64,000 nt of DNA from Cotesia glomerata. Its lineage: Eukaryota > Arthropoda > Insecta > Hymenoptera > Braconidae. This document shows, piece after piece, positions 44,635 through 57,438 of this stretch. The notes beneath the pieces are model-generated. The model was not told the origin of the DNA. It worked only from the letters and a program-made list of their open reading frames with translations, and did not search any database. The stretch is taken from the NCBI RefSeq assembly GCF_020080835.1, contig NC_058165.1:6485771-6549770 (forward strand). Direction: 5' to 3'. The first letter of the stretch is position 1; every line of letters starts with the position of its first letter. The translations under genes and the position numbers were made by a program.

Positions 44635-45829
44635 GTTAATAAAAAAAAATCTAGATGTCTGCCAATTCCCTTAAATTTCCCAAAAAACCAGCTATTTATC
44701 ATAAAAAAATTTAATTACTAAATTACAACGAAGAAGCTGTAACAAGTAATTAGCAAACTCATAAATTGAGGCATTAAAAAAAAGTAAACCCATTATCCGG
44801 GTAGTTTTACAATATAAAATAAAAACTCGTCGTCGCAGTCGTATTTTACTGTCTCTTGTCTTTCCTTAATATTCAACATTTTATACAATTCAGCCTTCGC
44901 TTCTTTATCTTGAATTTTTTTATATTTTTTTCCTATTATACATGTATCCTATCCCCTTTTATGCGAATAGAATCCGTATACACTTTCTTCAGTCTCAGTA
45001 CTAGGCTGACTTAAACTCATACCTTATGTTATACTCGCTCGGCTGATACTTTTACATCCCCGTCTATATAATGTCTACATTTACGCTAAAATATACAACT
45101 CAGACGCTTTCACCTTTATTTACTCCATTTTCATTCTTCACCCCCATTTTTCATTTTTCACTTCACTCTTAAATCCCTATTCTTTCTATTTATTTATTTT
45201 CACTCTCTCAATAAATATAAATAAATAAATAAAATATGTAAATTATTTAAAGTTTAAATGAACAAACAGGCGCATCGATAACCGAATTGTTAATTACGCA
45301 ATTTTTAATAAAATTGTAAATCTAGTCCATTAAAAAGTTTAAGGATAAATAAATATAAATAGTGTATCGTGGGTCTTGATTCTCAGCAACATATTTATGG
45401 TCTGGTAAACGTAAATTTAAATTTTAAATGACCATCGCACAACATACCGTTGCACGTCGACACGTAATGCATATTTGTATATATCCATACGCTATGTATA
45501 TATATATTTATATATATAATACCATCTCCAGTTTTAGTTCAATGGCCCAACGATACCCATACGCATCGATACTTAAATTTATATTCTTATTGTTATTTAT
45601 TAATTCTAAAAGGTAATTATTCGTATCAGAAATTTGATTCAAAAGTTGTAAATTCACATAATTAGGTTTTTGAACTTTTTTTAATTAAAAAAAAAAATTT
45701 TTAAGAAAAAAAATAGCAAAATGAACATAAACTTATATTATTGGCATAAGCGTTTTTGATTATAGTTAGTGTGTAAAAAAGTTCAGCATTAATATTCTAG
45801 GCTAAATATTGAAAATACAATAAAATTAA
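44635..45829. other. A+T-rich DNA with a C/T-rich patch
   Basis: 44810-45190 is pyrimidine-rich and of mixed composition, but no frame or motif supports a gene. The frame 45428-45616 overlaps TA repeats and is not credible. Confidence 0.4.
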
Positions 45830-46975
45830 TAAAAGAGCTTATCTGTAGGAAATTGAATTCGCTACAAAAAAGGTCCTCATCAATTTTCGCGTATCTCTAA
45901 TAGTTTACTTAGATTTTTTATTTGAGTTCTTTGTAAATAATTTATGTAGATTATTTATATTAGTAATTTTGGCAAATAATTAAAATCAAAATTACGGCTG
46001 AAACATTCGAGATAAAAAAAAAATTATAACAGATTTTTTTTGTAGGAAATTTAATTTTCTATGAAAAAAGTTCTTAGTAGTTTTTACGTATCTCCGATTA
46101 TGAAGTCAGAATTTTAATTTAAAATTTGATCTTAAGCTATTTCACTATACGAGGAGATAGATAAGTTTGAAATCCAAATTTTGGGGTAAATATTGGAGAT
46201 ACAAAAAAATCATAAGATAACTTTCCTGTACACAGATAAAAAGGTTCACTTGAGCCAAGAAAATATTTTTCTTAATTATTTTCTTGAGTGAAAAAAAATT
46301 TTTTTTTGACACAAGAAATTTCACTTATTCGAAAAAAATTAACTCTCTTTAAGAAATACGTATCTTGATCCAAGAAAATTTATTTAAGTCAAGAAAATCT
46401 TTTTGTTTTGAGAAAATTCAGCCTCTTGCTCCAAAAAATGTAGTTCTTAATAGAAGTAAATTTTCTTGTCTTGAGAAAATTTCTCTCTTGCTCGAAAAAA
46501 TTAAATATCTTCATAGAAGTAAATTTTCATGAATATTTTTATTGATTAACATGTCAAACGGGAAGATCAAATAATATTGAATCATTTTTTTTCATTCAAT
46601 ATGTATAATTACCTGCTAAAATAATATAAAATGGGTATCAAATATTCAAGAGAAAAATTTTCTCAAGGTGAGAAAATTTTTTTCTCAGCTGAAACAGGTG
46701 GCGCTGCTTCCCTAAAGTATTTAAAAATCTTGATCAAATATAAAAATTTATTGTATCAAGTATTTATGATAATCTGAATTAAGAAAAAATTACTTCCACC
46801 AAGAATAGAATTTCAAGAAAAATTTTTACTTCAGCGAACACAACTTTGGTCTTTCTTTAGGCACCCGAAAATTTTCTTGAGCCAAAAATTTGGTCTCCAG
46901 TCAAGAATTTTTTTTTTCTGTGTAGGGAATTCGATTTTTTACAAGCAAGGTCCTTATCATTATGTTACTTTGAGT
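45830..46975 (-). repeat. ~190-bp repeat units, inverted, holding MITE C2
   Basis: Units contain TGTAGGAAATT(G/T)AATTT and AAAAAGGTCCT(C/T)ATCA, the inverse of the CTACAA..TTTCCTA block of the 18-kb array. Diverged; three or four units. Confidence 0.5.
46231..46922. mobile_element. MITE family C, copy 2
   Basis: 692 bp, ends CACAGATAAAAAGGTTCACT and inverse TTTTTTTTTCTGTG, TA duplicated (46229-46230, 46923-46924). Uninterrupted reference for the split copy C3. Confidence 0.85.
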
Positions 46976-48597
46976 AACCATTTTTCTGTAGTTATCAATG
47001 TTTCATAGTTCATCCATTTTTAGTAATAAATCTACTTAATATTGGACTAAGTAGCATTTTACACAGTTTCAATTTATTTAAATTCGAGTGAAATCGACTT
47101 TTTAAATAATTGCAATGAGAATAGCAATTACTACCAGAAAAATAGTCATGAATCCTTTTGTACATAGTATCATTTACAAGTTTATAAAAAATAAGGATGG
47201 ATACTCTCTAGAATCCTAAATATCATTTTTTTCTCTGGGTAATTATGTATTAAATACATTTTTTACCATAATATTATTAATAAAAACGAAAACAAAAATA
47301 TTCTTTTATAACCAACAAAAAGTAATATTCATATTTATATTTTTTTGAAAACTTTCTAAATATATTTGACGCTAATAAGTCTTTTGTTATTCAACAATAA
47401 CAATAAAAAAAGTCTCCTATTAGTAGCTAAACAAAAGTAGTAAGTGAAATTAAAACATAATATTAATCACTGTCATGAATAATAAGCTAATAAGTTATTA
47501 ATTTTTGGAGTAAATAATAAAAAAAGAAATTTTTCTTTTCACCAATTCTCGTTCGCTAATATTAAAGTTAATGTAAGATAAATTAATCATTGTTTTTATG
47601 ATTCTTAGTATAGATATATGCACGGATGATGATAATAATAATGATAATAATAATAAAAGTAAAGAATGAATTGAGGACGTTCAATTTACAATTCAAGTTT
47701 ATTATACGATCGTGTTTAAGTAGTGACATATTCACTTGTACATGTCGTATTGTAGATTTCGTGACAATTTATAAACCTGACAGTTAGTATTTTTTTGCTA
47801 TTCGATTTTTAGTAATACACTGCCAGGTTTTATTGTTTTATTTTTACACTCGAATTATGAGGAACACGACAGCGAGAATATGAATATTCAGTTTGACATT
47901 TGCGGGACATAAACTCACTGAATTATTTTCTTTTCTTCTTTTACATTTTTTATCTTCGACTAGCGTTATTTAGAACCAGAGCATACTTCGATCTTTTAAT
48001 AATTTAACTAGATCTTACAATTTTTATTGAATTAAATATTTAGGAAAGTAGCTATCAGTTATCGGGCTTGCGTTAAGATTTGTTTATTTTTTAGTAACAC
48101 AAATTTTTAACTTTACGCTCCACTATATTTTTACGAACATATTTGTTCGTAAAATTTATTTTATTAGTAAAAAAAACATTTCTATACTGCGGAATTGAAA
48201 ATAAAAAGTGTTACAATGCATTTTTTTTTAACTAAAAAACAAAAAATGGGCCTGATATATATCCGGGTAAAATTTTTCTAAACAATACGATTATTACGTT
48301 TTATTTACTTCAATGAAATTACTAAAGAATCGATTTGTAATCAAACGTTATTATTTTCTCAACTAAAAAAATATCGAAAAAATATTGTAAGCTTAAAAGA
48401 TTGACTGAGAAACTTTACATTTTACGAGATTAATAAAATGTCTATTGGTTTAAAAGTTTTCTTCGGTTACGCATTGATAAAACAGGTCTTTTCATTTGTT
48501 AGTACAAATGATTGAAGATATATATTTGGTTTATTTTCGGGACATGTTATTCAAAAATATAAATACTATTATGAAAAGTGAGTTAGTTTGTTTGTTT
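46976..48597. other. A+T-rich intergenic DNA
   Basis: Simple AATGATAAT repeats near 47630-47655 and a mixed-composition patch at about 47680-48100. No gene seen. Confidence 0.45.
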
Positions 48598-48842
48598 AAT
48601 AGCCGAGACCAGTGATTGCAGTTTCAATCGGCTTAGCAAAACGAATGGAAATTTTGAAAAAACGTTTTTAGAGATAATAGATAATTTAATAAACTATTTC
48701 ACCACAAAGCGTTTTTTTCAAAAATTTCATTCATTTCGTGAAACCAATCGAAACTGCAATTGCTCTGCTGTTGGGAGTGCGACAGAGATAGTTCCGTTGA
48801 ACTCCGTGAGAGCAAGGCGAGAAAAAGATGGTCTCGACTGTT
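48598..48842. mobile_element. Foldback MITE, family D, copy 2
   Basis: Inverted relative to D1 (4832-5074) and alike over the whole length. Ends AATAGCCGAGACCA and TGGTCTCGACTGTT. Confidence 0.82.
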
Positions 48843-50246
48843 AATTTCAGCCTGATATTAAAAATAAACTTTTTAAATTATTTATCAATTAAATTTTACT
48901 GAATGTTAAATAAAATGTCATTGAATAAATAAATGTTGATTCAAATTAATCATTGAATTTTCATTTTGATTTTCCATAAATAATAATTAAAAATAATAAA
49001 TTTATAATTTATAAACGTTGTTATTTGCACAGTAAAAAAATTTTCGTAAAATTTAACATAAAATTTTGTGTAGATGATTTTTTTACATAAAATTTATGTT
49101 AATTCTACGCAAACTGTTTGTATTGATCAATCCATCCATTTTTTAACACACTCAAGTGTTAATTCAAAGTAAAACTACATTTTTTTAATGTTACTGGCCA
49201 ACCAACACAAAATTTATGTTAAAGAATACTCCCATTCGGTTAGTAGTATTAATACCACTTTTTAAATGTCAATTCAACATAAAGGCTGTGTTGATGTCTT
49301 CTATAGTAACACAATAGTTATTTTCGTTGAGAAAATAAGTTAATTAGTTTTGTTGAGAATGTATTTATAATCTCAGACGAGTATCATCACTTTAAGTTTA
49401 TTACCAAAATGCCGACTTTTGCGGATTTTTATCGAACAAAATTTTTTGTAATAGCAACGGCGAAACTCGGATTTAAGAGGATGCAAATAAAATTTTATTC
49501 ATTTATGAACTGTCACACGTAAATAAATGACAAACTAAAATATTAGTAAAATTGTTTACAAGAATCGACTTGTCGCCAAGATTTTTTTTTTTCGATTTAT
49601 ACTCTCCCTGGCGGACGATTGTAGGAAATAAACGAAACTAAATATCCTGTAGTACTTTTTAGCATCCATGCGGAATCGTAGAGACAGATAAAGAGAGAGA
49701 TGTCACTTATCCTTACGTGTGCGTAAAAAGTAGACTCAACTATAGATAGCCAGATATCCATCATTTTACCCCTCCTAACTATAGCTCGAAAATCCAAGTT
49801 TCGCGGTTGGTGTTACAACAATAATATGTTGAATTTACACAAAGATATGTTAAATTATGACGCCACTCCGCTTTATTTTGCGCGGGATCTCGGGAGTACA
49901 AGCATAGTCACGTATGCCACACAAGATAGACATGTGAATGTGATAGCCTCAACGTCATTTTAATTTGGTGGATTTTGATTTGTGTCATTACGTGAAATAC
50001 TTAAATGCAGCGTGAAAAAAAAATTATTTTCCATTAATATATAATTAACGAGTTTATTAATAATTAATAATTGGAAATTAATACATCATTAATCCTATCC
50101 ATCTATTGCCACTGACTTGTAATAAAGTAGCAACGATTGATTAAAATTAATTAATTACTATTTAAAAATTTTGAATTCTTTATTGAGTTCTTTAACTTTG
50201 TATTTATGGAAAACAATTTATTTTTTATTCAGAAATTAAAATTTAT

Positions 50247-50250
<4 letters not shown>

Positions 50251-50313
<63 letters not shown>
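50251..50313. repeat. (TA)n microsatellite
   Basis: An uninterrupted AT run that resumes as TATATATATATA right after the Helitron-like 3' end at 51436, so it was probably split by that insertion. Confidence 0.9.
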
Positions 50314-50317
<4 letters not shown>

Positions 50318-50319
50318 AA

Positions 50320-51435
50320 AGAAAGTCATGTTAGTTACACTATCTATAACTCAAGAATGGCTGAAGCTATCGGGATGAGACTGCTACCATTCGACGCAGA
50401 ATTTTTCTTAGATGGTTATAAGCTCCTTATTTTTTGGATTTTATCAACCTTTTCTCATTTTTTTTACGATTTACGATTTTATATCCATTTTTTCCTGCTA
50501 ATAAAAACAAAAGACTCATTTTTCATCCATTTGTTTTTAATACGATTTTCTTTTGTTCTTATTACATAACCTTAATATTTGATTTATTTAACGTAATTTA
50601 AAAAAAGTTTAAGAAAGAAGCTAATTATTTCTGGTAAACTAAGTGTTGAAAATTTATATTTATATGCTGATCGTGTGTTTGGTTATGATTAGGGCCAGGA
50701 AGTTGGCGTTTTTTCTTTATTCAAATTTGAGGTTAAACATATGAATGCTCATTTAAAGAACTGCGAAAGTCCTGGCCCTGGTTATTATCATAACTTATGA
50801 TAATTGGTTCCATGAAAGAAAATAGTTAGATTTCTATGAAATCTACGAAAAATGTTGTTGTTTATAAACTAGGACTTTTTGAAACATGAAATTTAGGCCA
50901 TGTCTATTGAGTTTCAATAACATTTACTAAAAATTTTCTTACAACAAACGTCTCTTTAGCAGCGGGAAAAAAGTCATTGTAAGGTTTCCAAAACTTAACA
51001 TTACATGTAGTAATTCAGTCAACGGACTAACAATTTTACATACATGTTATTTTTTCTGATTAGATAATTTATAAATTGTTCTTATTGCGGGACCACGGGA
51101 ATGTAACAGATTAAAATGAATACATTTTTCAAACACCAGTTATGTGAAAAATAAATTTGGCTACTTATTTAAATAGAATTCGTAAAAAACATGTTAAATT
51201 TATTTTCTTATAAAAATTGATGTCACTGAGAAAATTTTAAATAACAGAAAAATTGTTCGCACTTGAAGCTAGACAGATTTTAACTTAATTTATGAGACTT
51301 GCAATGACTCTAACTAAAACTTTCAATGCTCTTTTAGGATCTGTGCAAATCAAAAAAATACTCCAATTAAATTTCAAGTTTAGATCTAAAAATGCAATTC
51401 TATAAAGCGCTCAGCGAAGCGGGCGGGTAACAGCT
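50320..51435 (+). mobile_element. Helitron-like element with CTAG end
   Basis: The 3' terminus shares with the Helitron at 29818 the words AATTCTATAAAGC, the hairpin GCTCAGCGAAGCGGGCG and GGTAACAGCTAG, followed by T. The left end lies in or beside the TA repeat and cannot be set exactly. Within it are a 92-bp inverted pair (AGGGCCAGGA / TCCTGGCCCT, 50692-50783) and a family-B end (GTTAGATTTCTATGAAATCT, about 50826). Confidence 0.6.
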
Positions 51436-51732
51436 AGTATATATATATATTTAAATTATTAATAAAACTCACATATTTGACAGCTGATCTGAGTAACACA
51501 AAGAAAATGTTCAAATCAACACTTTATTTGTGTTATGGATAACATTTAAGTGTGTAGAAATCCGAGAATCAGCCGATGAAAGTTTTAACATATTTTTGTG
51601 TTACTTTTAACACATAATTATGTTGATTTTATCAATACAAACATTATGTGTAGAATTAACATAAATTTTGTGTAAAAAAATCATCTACACAAAATTTTAT
51701 GTTAAATTTTACGAAAATTTTTTTACTATGTG

Positions 51733-52599
51733 TCAACTCAAAAAATGTAGGTTAGAGATGAGCAACTGTAGATGTATTATATACTAAAACCTTCATCCGA
51801 AGTACGCAGCATCTTTTTGTATGAATTTTATACATATTGGTTAATTAGTTTGTTCAGTCAGGCATTTAAAAAAAATTATATAACAATTATATCATCAGGA
51901 ATTTCACAACAAAAAATGATAATAAAAACTTTGCGTAATAAATTGAATGTAAAACTTTGTTGAAAAATTTGAATTGTTTCAAAATATTAAATGTGTTTAT
52001 TATTTTTTGCGTAAGATTTATAAAGAGTCTCAAGGCTATACTAAAGACTTTCATGTATCAAAATCTGTGACGATCAAACATTAAACGCGACAAAATGAAA
52101 ACCCCTTAATTAGGTGGTTGCTTTGAAGGAAAACCCAATTAGTTTGGCATTAGCCCGTCGATATATAAACCGTAAACTAATTATATAGCCGAGTGATTTC
52201 TCAATCAGAACAAAAACAGTCGCGCAACCAATGAGCAATGTGGACATTGCTGTTCAGTTAGAGCAATAGCAACATCCAAGCTTATACATTAACGGCGATT
52301 ACAATCATCGTTTCCACTATGCTATCTATTGGTTAGGTACGGTACAGGACATATACAAACACTGTATAATACTATGAAACTACGAGTATCAGCATTCGTA
52401 TATTTATATTAGTTATATCAGTATTGGTTGTATTTATGTGTGTGTGTGTGTGTGATGTATAGCTGTGTGGAGAGGTGGTCTCATCCCGGTCCACAGACTC
52501 TCGGGACAAACATGTGGTTAGACCGGTTGCTTCTACTTGGACTGCTTCGTTTCGTGTTCCTTTACTTGTATTTTCAATCCTTCTATAATAAATAAATAA

Positions 52600-52638
<39 letters not shown>

Positions 52639-53090
52639 CATAATCATAATCGTAATAATAACTTAAATTTTTCTTATTTTTATTAAAATGTTTTATTTTT
52701 TGTTAATAAAATCATTATTAATCATTATTATCTATATAATTAAGAAACTAAGAAAAATTTTATCTCCGGCGTATTTATATGATAAAATGAGTTTTTTAAA
52801 ATTAAATTTAGTATTATTGAAAAGGTCTTGAGCTGAATTTGTATCTTTTCAATGTTACGTATGCTTTTTAGTAACAGTTCATTTATTATGATTCATTTTC
52901 GAAGTAGTTATAAATAGATTCGAATTTTGCGATAAACGTCATATGTTTATTTATTTATTTTGTTTTGTACATGTCAATATGATTACATGTCAAAAATTAA
53001 TTCATATATAATTAAGAGACTAAGAAAAATTTTGTAACGGGGACATCTTTATTATAAATCAGTTTTTACTTTTTTTGCGGTAGTTATTGT
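51733..53090. other. Intergenic DNA with a higher-complexity stretch
   Basis: 52020-52360 has mixed composition and CpG with no frame, a candidate regulatory region. A GT run (52437-52454) and an AAT run (52597-52640) follow. The frame at 52372-52647 arises from these repeats. Confidence 0.4.
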
Positions 53091-53587
53091 ACGCCTCATA
53101 AGCGAAGCGGATGAAGTAGTGCTCTACACTCGCCTTACAAAAATCAAGCAATTTCTTGAACTAAAATTGTCTCTATTTATTTTCTATCGCACTTGTAGAA
53201 CAATATTTACCCATAAATGTCATCGAAAAACACTAGCTTCAACACCTGAAATATTTTTAAAAGACATTTTTTTTTAAATAAATAAAAAAAATCACGATAA
53301 CTGCCGAAAAACTTAACTGATTTAGTCCATTTTTTTATACGCTTCAGTATTATCCAATACTAAGTCCTTTCGAAGATCACGGTCTAATTCAATGTAGTTT
53401 AATTATAATTAGTAATAAACTAAAATTCACATCGTTTGTATATCTATATCTATGTAAATTAGGATCGTTTACAATACATGCACAGTACCTTTTCTTTTCT
53501 GGGTGGACAATGGCGCGAAAGATTTACAAGTATTTTTTTGATTTTATTTTAACTAATGTTATTATGGAAAATGAGATTATGAGGCGT
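53091..53587. mobile_element. MITE family E, copy 2
   Basis: 497 bp, ends ACGCCTCATAA and TTATGAGGCGT. Inverse of E1. It is the empty-site reference for element F. Confidence 0.78.
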
Positions 53588-54746
53588 GCACTTTTGGATT
53601 TTCCAAACTTTTTATGATTTAAATAATTGATAGAGTAAGGAAAATTTTGTGACGAGCGTATTATTATTTTTAAAGAAATTTTTATAATTAAATTTGGTAT
53701 CATCAGAAAGTTCTGGATAAGAATTAGTGCTTTTTCACGGTTTTACATAATTTTCAGTGATAGTCAATTTTTTATGTTAAGTTTTTGGAGGAGTTTTTAA
53801 TAGTTTGTTCGTTCTATAAATTTGTGTCCATCACATTTGTCCGATAAATTATTTGTAATTGATCTAGTTATAGCATTATTACTTTTAAAATTTATTTAAA
53901 ATGTACCCAAACTATGTTTAGTGTAATAAAAATATCAAAAATCATCAAGCCTAATTTTTTTTATTCATATAACCCGTAAATCTCGGCAGTCATATAGGGG
54001 CTATAGGTTGCTAGTTATTATTATTATTATTATTTCAATTATTTGAGCAAAGGGTTTGAAATTTGTTTTAAAATGAGTACCCACACATATGAATTTTCTA
54101 AACAAAAATCAAACCGCGGAATTTTGCTAAAAATTGCGTAAGCCCGCGGAGTTGAAAAAAAATGTCAAAACATCCATTTACATTTATGTTATAAAAAATT
54201 CATAATAAAAAAAAGTTAAAGAGTAATAAAAAATTCTTAATATGTAGTGAATTAATAATAGTCTTGTGGTTGAGAGAAGCAGGTGGATTTAATATACTCT
54301 CGAGTAGATAGTAATATTTTAATAAACTAAACTAAAATAATAACTTTCGAATATTAATTGGTTGAAAGCGTAAGCACCTTTTTTTAGTAGTATGTGTGGA
54401 TGAATATTGACTACTAGTAGAATTAACGAGCACCTCCTATCCGTAAACGCCAACAAAACTCGTTATATACTGCCGTAGCTATTATATATGTACTGTATAA
54501 TGGTACATACATAGTGGTAAATATGTATAGATCGAGGTAGGACATTAGTATCGATTAGTAAGCGAGAAATGGTGTCAGTGAGTCGTCAAACTCATCTTGA
54601 TTACTCGATCAACTTGTTATTAAAAAATTTTTAATTAAATCGTCGTCATTTTTTCCTGTCATTTTGTTAATATTCTTCCATTTTTCATATCTTTCTTTGT
54701 ACTGTTATCATCAGTTAAACTTTTTTTCTTTAATTAGCTGTCAGTA
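53588..54746. other. A+T-rich intergenic DNA
   Basis: No gene seen. 54370-54600 is of mixed composition. Confidence 0.45.
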
Positions 54747-55263
54747 CCCGACTAGAAATTGTAGTGAGGAATGCCGAAGAATTAGTGAGGGGCAAGTTTG
54801 GCTTGCCTAACTTAGGCAAGCCTAATTTGCGCCTTCTTAAATCCACGTTAGGCAAAACGAAGATTGGCATGCCAAATTTGCATGTAATTTGGGACATCTA
54901 TGGCAAGCCGAACTTCGGCGAACCTTTGGAATGCCTGACTAGCTGGAAGTAACGATAACCAAAGATTTGCCGAAGTTTGGCTTGCCATAAATGTCCCTAA
55001 TTACCTTTGAGTTTGGTAAACTGAACTTTCGTAAGCCTTTGGATTTTATAATTTCCTGCAAGTTAGGTATTCCAAACATTCGCCAAACTTCGTCTTACCA
55101 TAGATGGCCCCAATTACTTTTAAGTTTGGCAAACCGAACTTCCGTAGACCTTTGGATTTTATAATTTCCTGCAAGTTAGGCATTCCAAACGTTTGACGAA
55201 CTTCGGCGTTTCTTGCCAAAGTACTCTAAAACGGAGTGGGAGAAGATATTTGGCTTCAAGTCT
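54747..55263. mobile_element. Element G, copy 1 (left end only)
   Basis: Starts CCCGACTAGAAATT after TA. The interior repeats AAGTTTGGCTTGCC words and two 113-bp tandem units (about 54999 and 55112, each with CCTTTGGATTTTATAATTTC). No matching right terminus before G2 begins. Confidence 0.6.
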
Positions 55264-55356
55264 TTCCAAGGTTAAGCCTTTTAGTTCTATACATATAAAA
55301 GTGTATATTTATGAGAGTATTTGTGTATTGTACATATAAACATGGTGTCTCATGTA

Positions 55357-56361
55357 CCCGACTAGAAATTTCATTGAGGCATATGCCGAAGAACCAATTC
55401 GGGGCAAGTTTGGCTTGCCTAACTTAGGCTTGCCTAGGTTGTGCCTCATAAAAACTAAGGTAGGCAGAACGAAATGTTTGGCTTGCCATATTTTAACGTA
55501 ATTAGGAAAGTTTCATGGATTCCTTAAGTCTGATATATCATGGGAACGCCGAACTGGTTTCAAGTAACGATAACCTAAGTTTTGCTAGTTTGGAGCGAAC
55601 TTGGACTTCCGAACTTAGGCTAGCCCAATCCGAATCTTATTTGTTTTAAATTAGGCAAGCCGAACATTGGTTGTGCTTATAAGTATCTTGAAGTAAGAGG
55701 TCGCTCATCATCGGCGTAGCGTCGCGGTATGGTATAGGGCCCTCGTGCGTCGGGTACCGTGTTCGAGTCTCGCGTTCGACATGTACGATTTTTAATAATT
55801 AATAATTACTAATTATAATTACTATTAAGGCGAGTGTGAAGTAAAGTTAAGTGTTATGTGTGATTAGTGTATCTAACTCCTCCATCATCTCGACTTATCA
55901 AATCTACCAATCAAAAAAACCTCTTCACATTAAAAAACGCTCCAAAAAAAAAAAAAAAAAGTTACAGAAAAAATAAAATAAATAATAAAAATAATATTAA
56001 ATAAAAGCAACAAAGAATTTGTTTTTTTTTTTTTATTCATGAAATATTTAAAAAATTTAGTCCTAAATTTAATATTTATACTTAAAATAGTAACAGAAGA
56101 TAAAAAAATAAGCATTTGTTATTATTAATTTTCGCTTGATAATAAAAAAGCTAAAAATCAAGAAAGAATTAGATTTGGATTCTTCGTTGCGAATTTGGTT
56201 TCCAAACTGAAACCTAATCAGGAAGCCAAGTTAGGCTGAGCCTCGTAACTGCGTTACATCCCAAACTTCGGCCTGGTTTGGATGCCTCACTTACTGCAAG
56301 TTTGGAATTCAGCATGCCTTACTTGCGCCAAATCACTGCCTCACTGAAATTTCTAGTCGGG
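55357..56361. mobile_element. Element G, copy 2, with tRNA-like core
   Basis: TIR CCCGACTAGAAATTTCA and inverse TGAAATTTCTAGTCGGG, TA duplicated (55355-55356, 56362-56363). Both wings are made of AAGTTTGGC / GCCTAACTT words; the A+T-rich middle carries a tRNA-like module. 1005 bp, no coding frame. Confidence 0.8.
55710..55782 (+). other. tRNA-like module 2
   Basis: Box-A-like TAGCGTCGCGGT at 55717 and box-B-like TGTTCGAGTCT at 55760, 43 bp apart as in a tRNA. Stems are poor, so not a functional tRNA. Confidence 0.5.
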
Positions 56362-56363
56362 TA

Positions 56364-56506
56364 GTTACTATAATAAACATTTTTTAATATTTTAAAAGGT
56401 GTTTAAATATCAAAGGAAGTATTTTTTTACTTTTTGTTCTTAATTATAATTTTTTCTTTCAAAACACAAAAATTTAAGGATTATTATTTTCAAAAAAAAT
56501 CTAAGC

Positions 56507-56546
<40 letters not shown>

Positions 56547-56557
56547 TGTTGCTTTAA
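56364..56557. other. A+T-rich spacer with AAT run
   Basis: AAT run at 56508-56546. It separates elements G2 and V. No gene seen. Confidence 0.6.
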
Positions 56558-57155
56558 GAGGTTAGGTGGGTTTCAGAGGTTCAAAAAAAGGGTATTTTTA
56601 CTATTTTTTTTTTTAGTATATACAATCATATATTTTATTTAAACAATTCAACATATCAAAGATACATATTTAAACAGTATTTTGTGAAATTTTTATTTAA
56701 AAATTTCGAAAACTCAGCCGTTGGTACCTCATCTCCCTTGACGTCTCAAAAAAAATGCTCTTGCCGTGGACAGCATAACTCATTATTGGTTCATCTAAAA
56801 TCAAAGAACCAAACATATTTCATTGGGAAGTTAAAAATCCTTCCTCCAATAACGAGATTTATCCATGTACTAACGAAATATGTTTAGTTCTTTGATTTTA
56901 GATGAACCAATAATGAGTTATGCTGTCCACGGCAAGAGATTTTTTTATTGAGACGTCAAGCGAGATGAGGTACCAACGGCTGAGTTTCCAGAATTTTAAA
57001 AAAAAATTTCACAAAATACTGTTTAAATACGTATCTTTGATATGCTGAATTGTTTAAATAAAATATATGATTGTGTATACTAAAAAAAAAAAACATTAAA
57101 AATACCCTCTTTTTGAACCTCTGAAACCCACCTAACGTAACCCCCACGTAACCCC
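56558..57155. mobile_element. TTAA-flanked foldback element V
   Basis: TTAA on both sides (56554-56557 and 57156-57159). Arms of about 255 bp pair almost perfectly around a 60-bp loop (for example GGACAGCATAACTCATTATT and its inverse). The left end lacks an 18-bp piece present at the right end. TTAA points to piggyBac-type mobilisation. Confidence 0.78.
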
Positions 57156-57164
57156 TTAATAATA

Positions 57165-57436
57165 ATGAAAAATTTTACACTACAACTTTGATTTCTTACA
57201 ATTTTTTCTTAAAATTGATACTTTTTCAGTGACTATATAATAATTTTTCAATTTTACTGTTCGAGGACTATTTAATTGACTATATGTCCAAAATTATTGA
57301 AAATAGACCTATAACAAGTAAACGTTTTTTTGTAGGAAATTTACTAAGCTACAATGTTGGTCTCTTACATTTTTCTCGTAACATCAATATTTTAGAAGTT
57401 ATGGCTTTTTTTTACAGTGACTGGATAATGATTTAG
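57165..57436 (-). repeat. ~190-bp repeat, inverted units
   Basis: On the minus strand the order AATCATTATCCAGTCACTGT, AAAATATTGATGTTACGAG, GAGACCAACATTGTAGCTTA, AAATTTCCTA follows that of the 18-kb and 43-kb units. Confidence 0.6.
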
Positions 57437-57438
57437 TA

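Larger units (their letters stand above)
49028..51732. mobile_element. Probable long-TIR element L with Helitron-like insertion
   Basis: 49028-49125 and 51640-51732 are inverse copies for about 95 bp (CACAGTAAAAAAATTTTCGT; AACATAAAATTTTGTGTAGA). The inner flanks also share TGTTAATTCTACGC-type words. A single element split by later insertions is the best reading; two independent solo ends remain possible. Confidence 0.5.
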
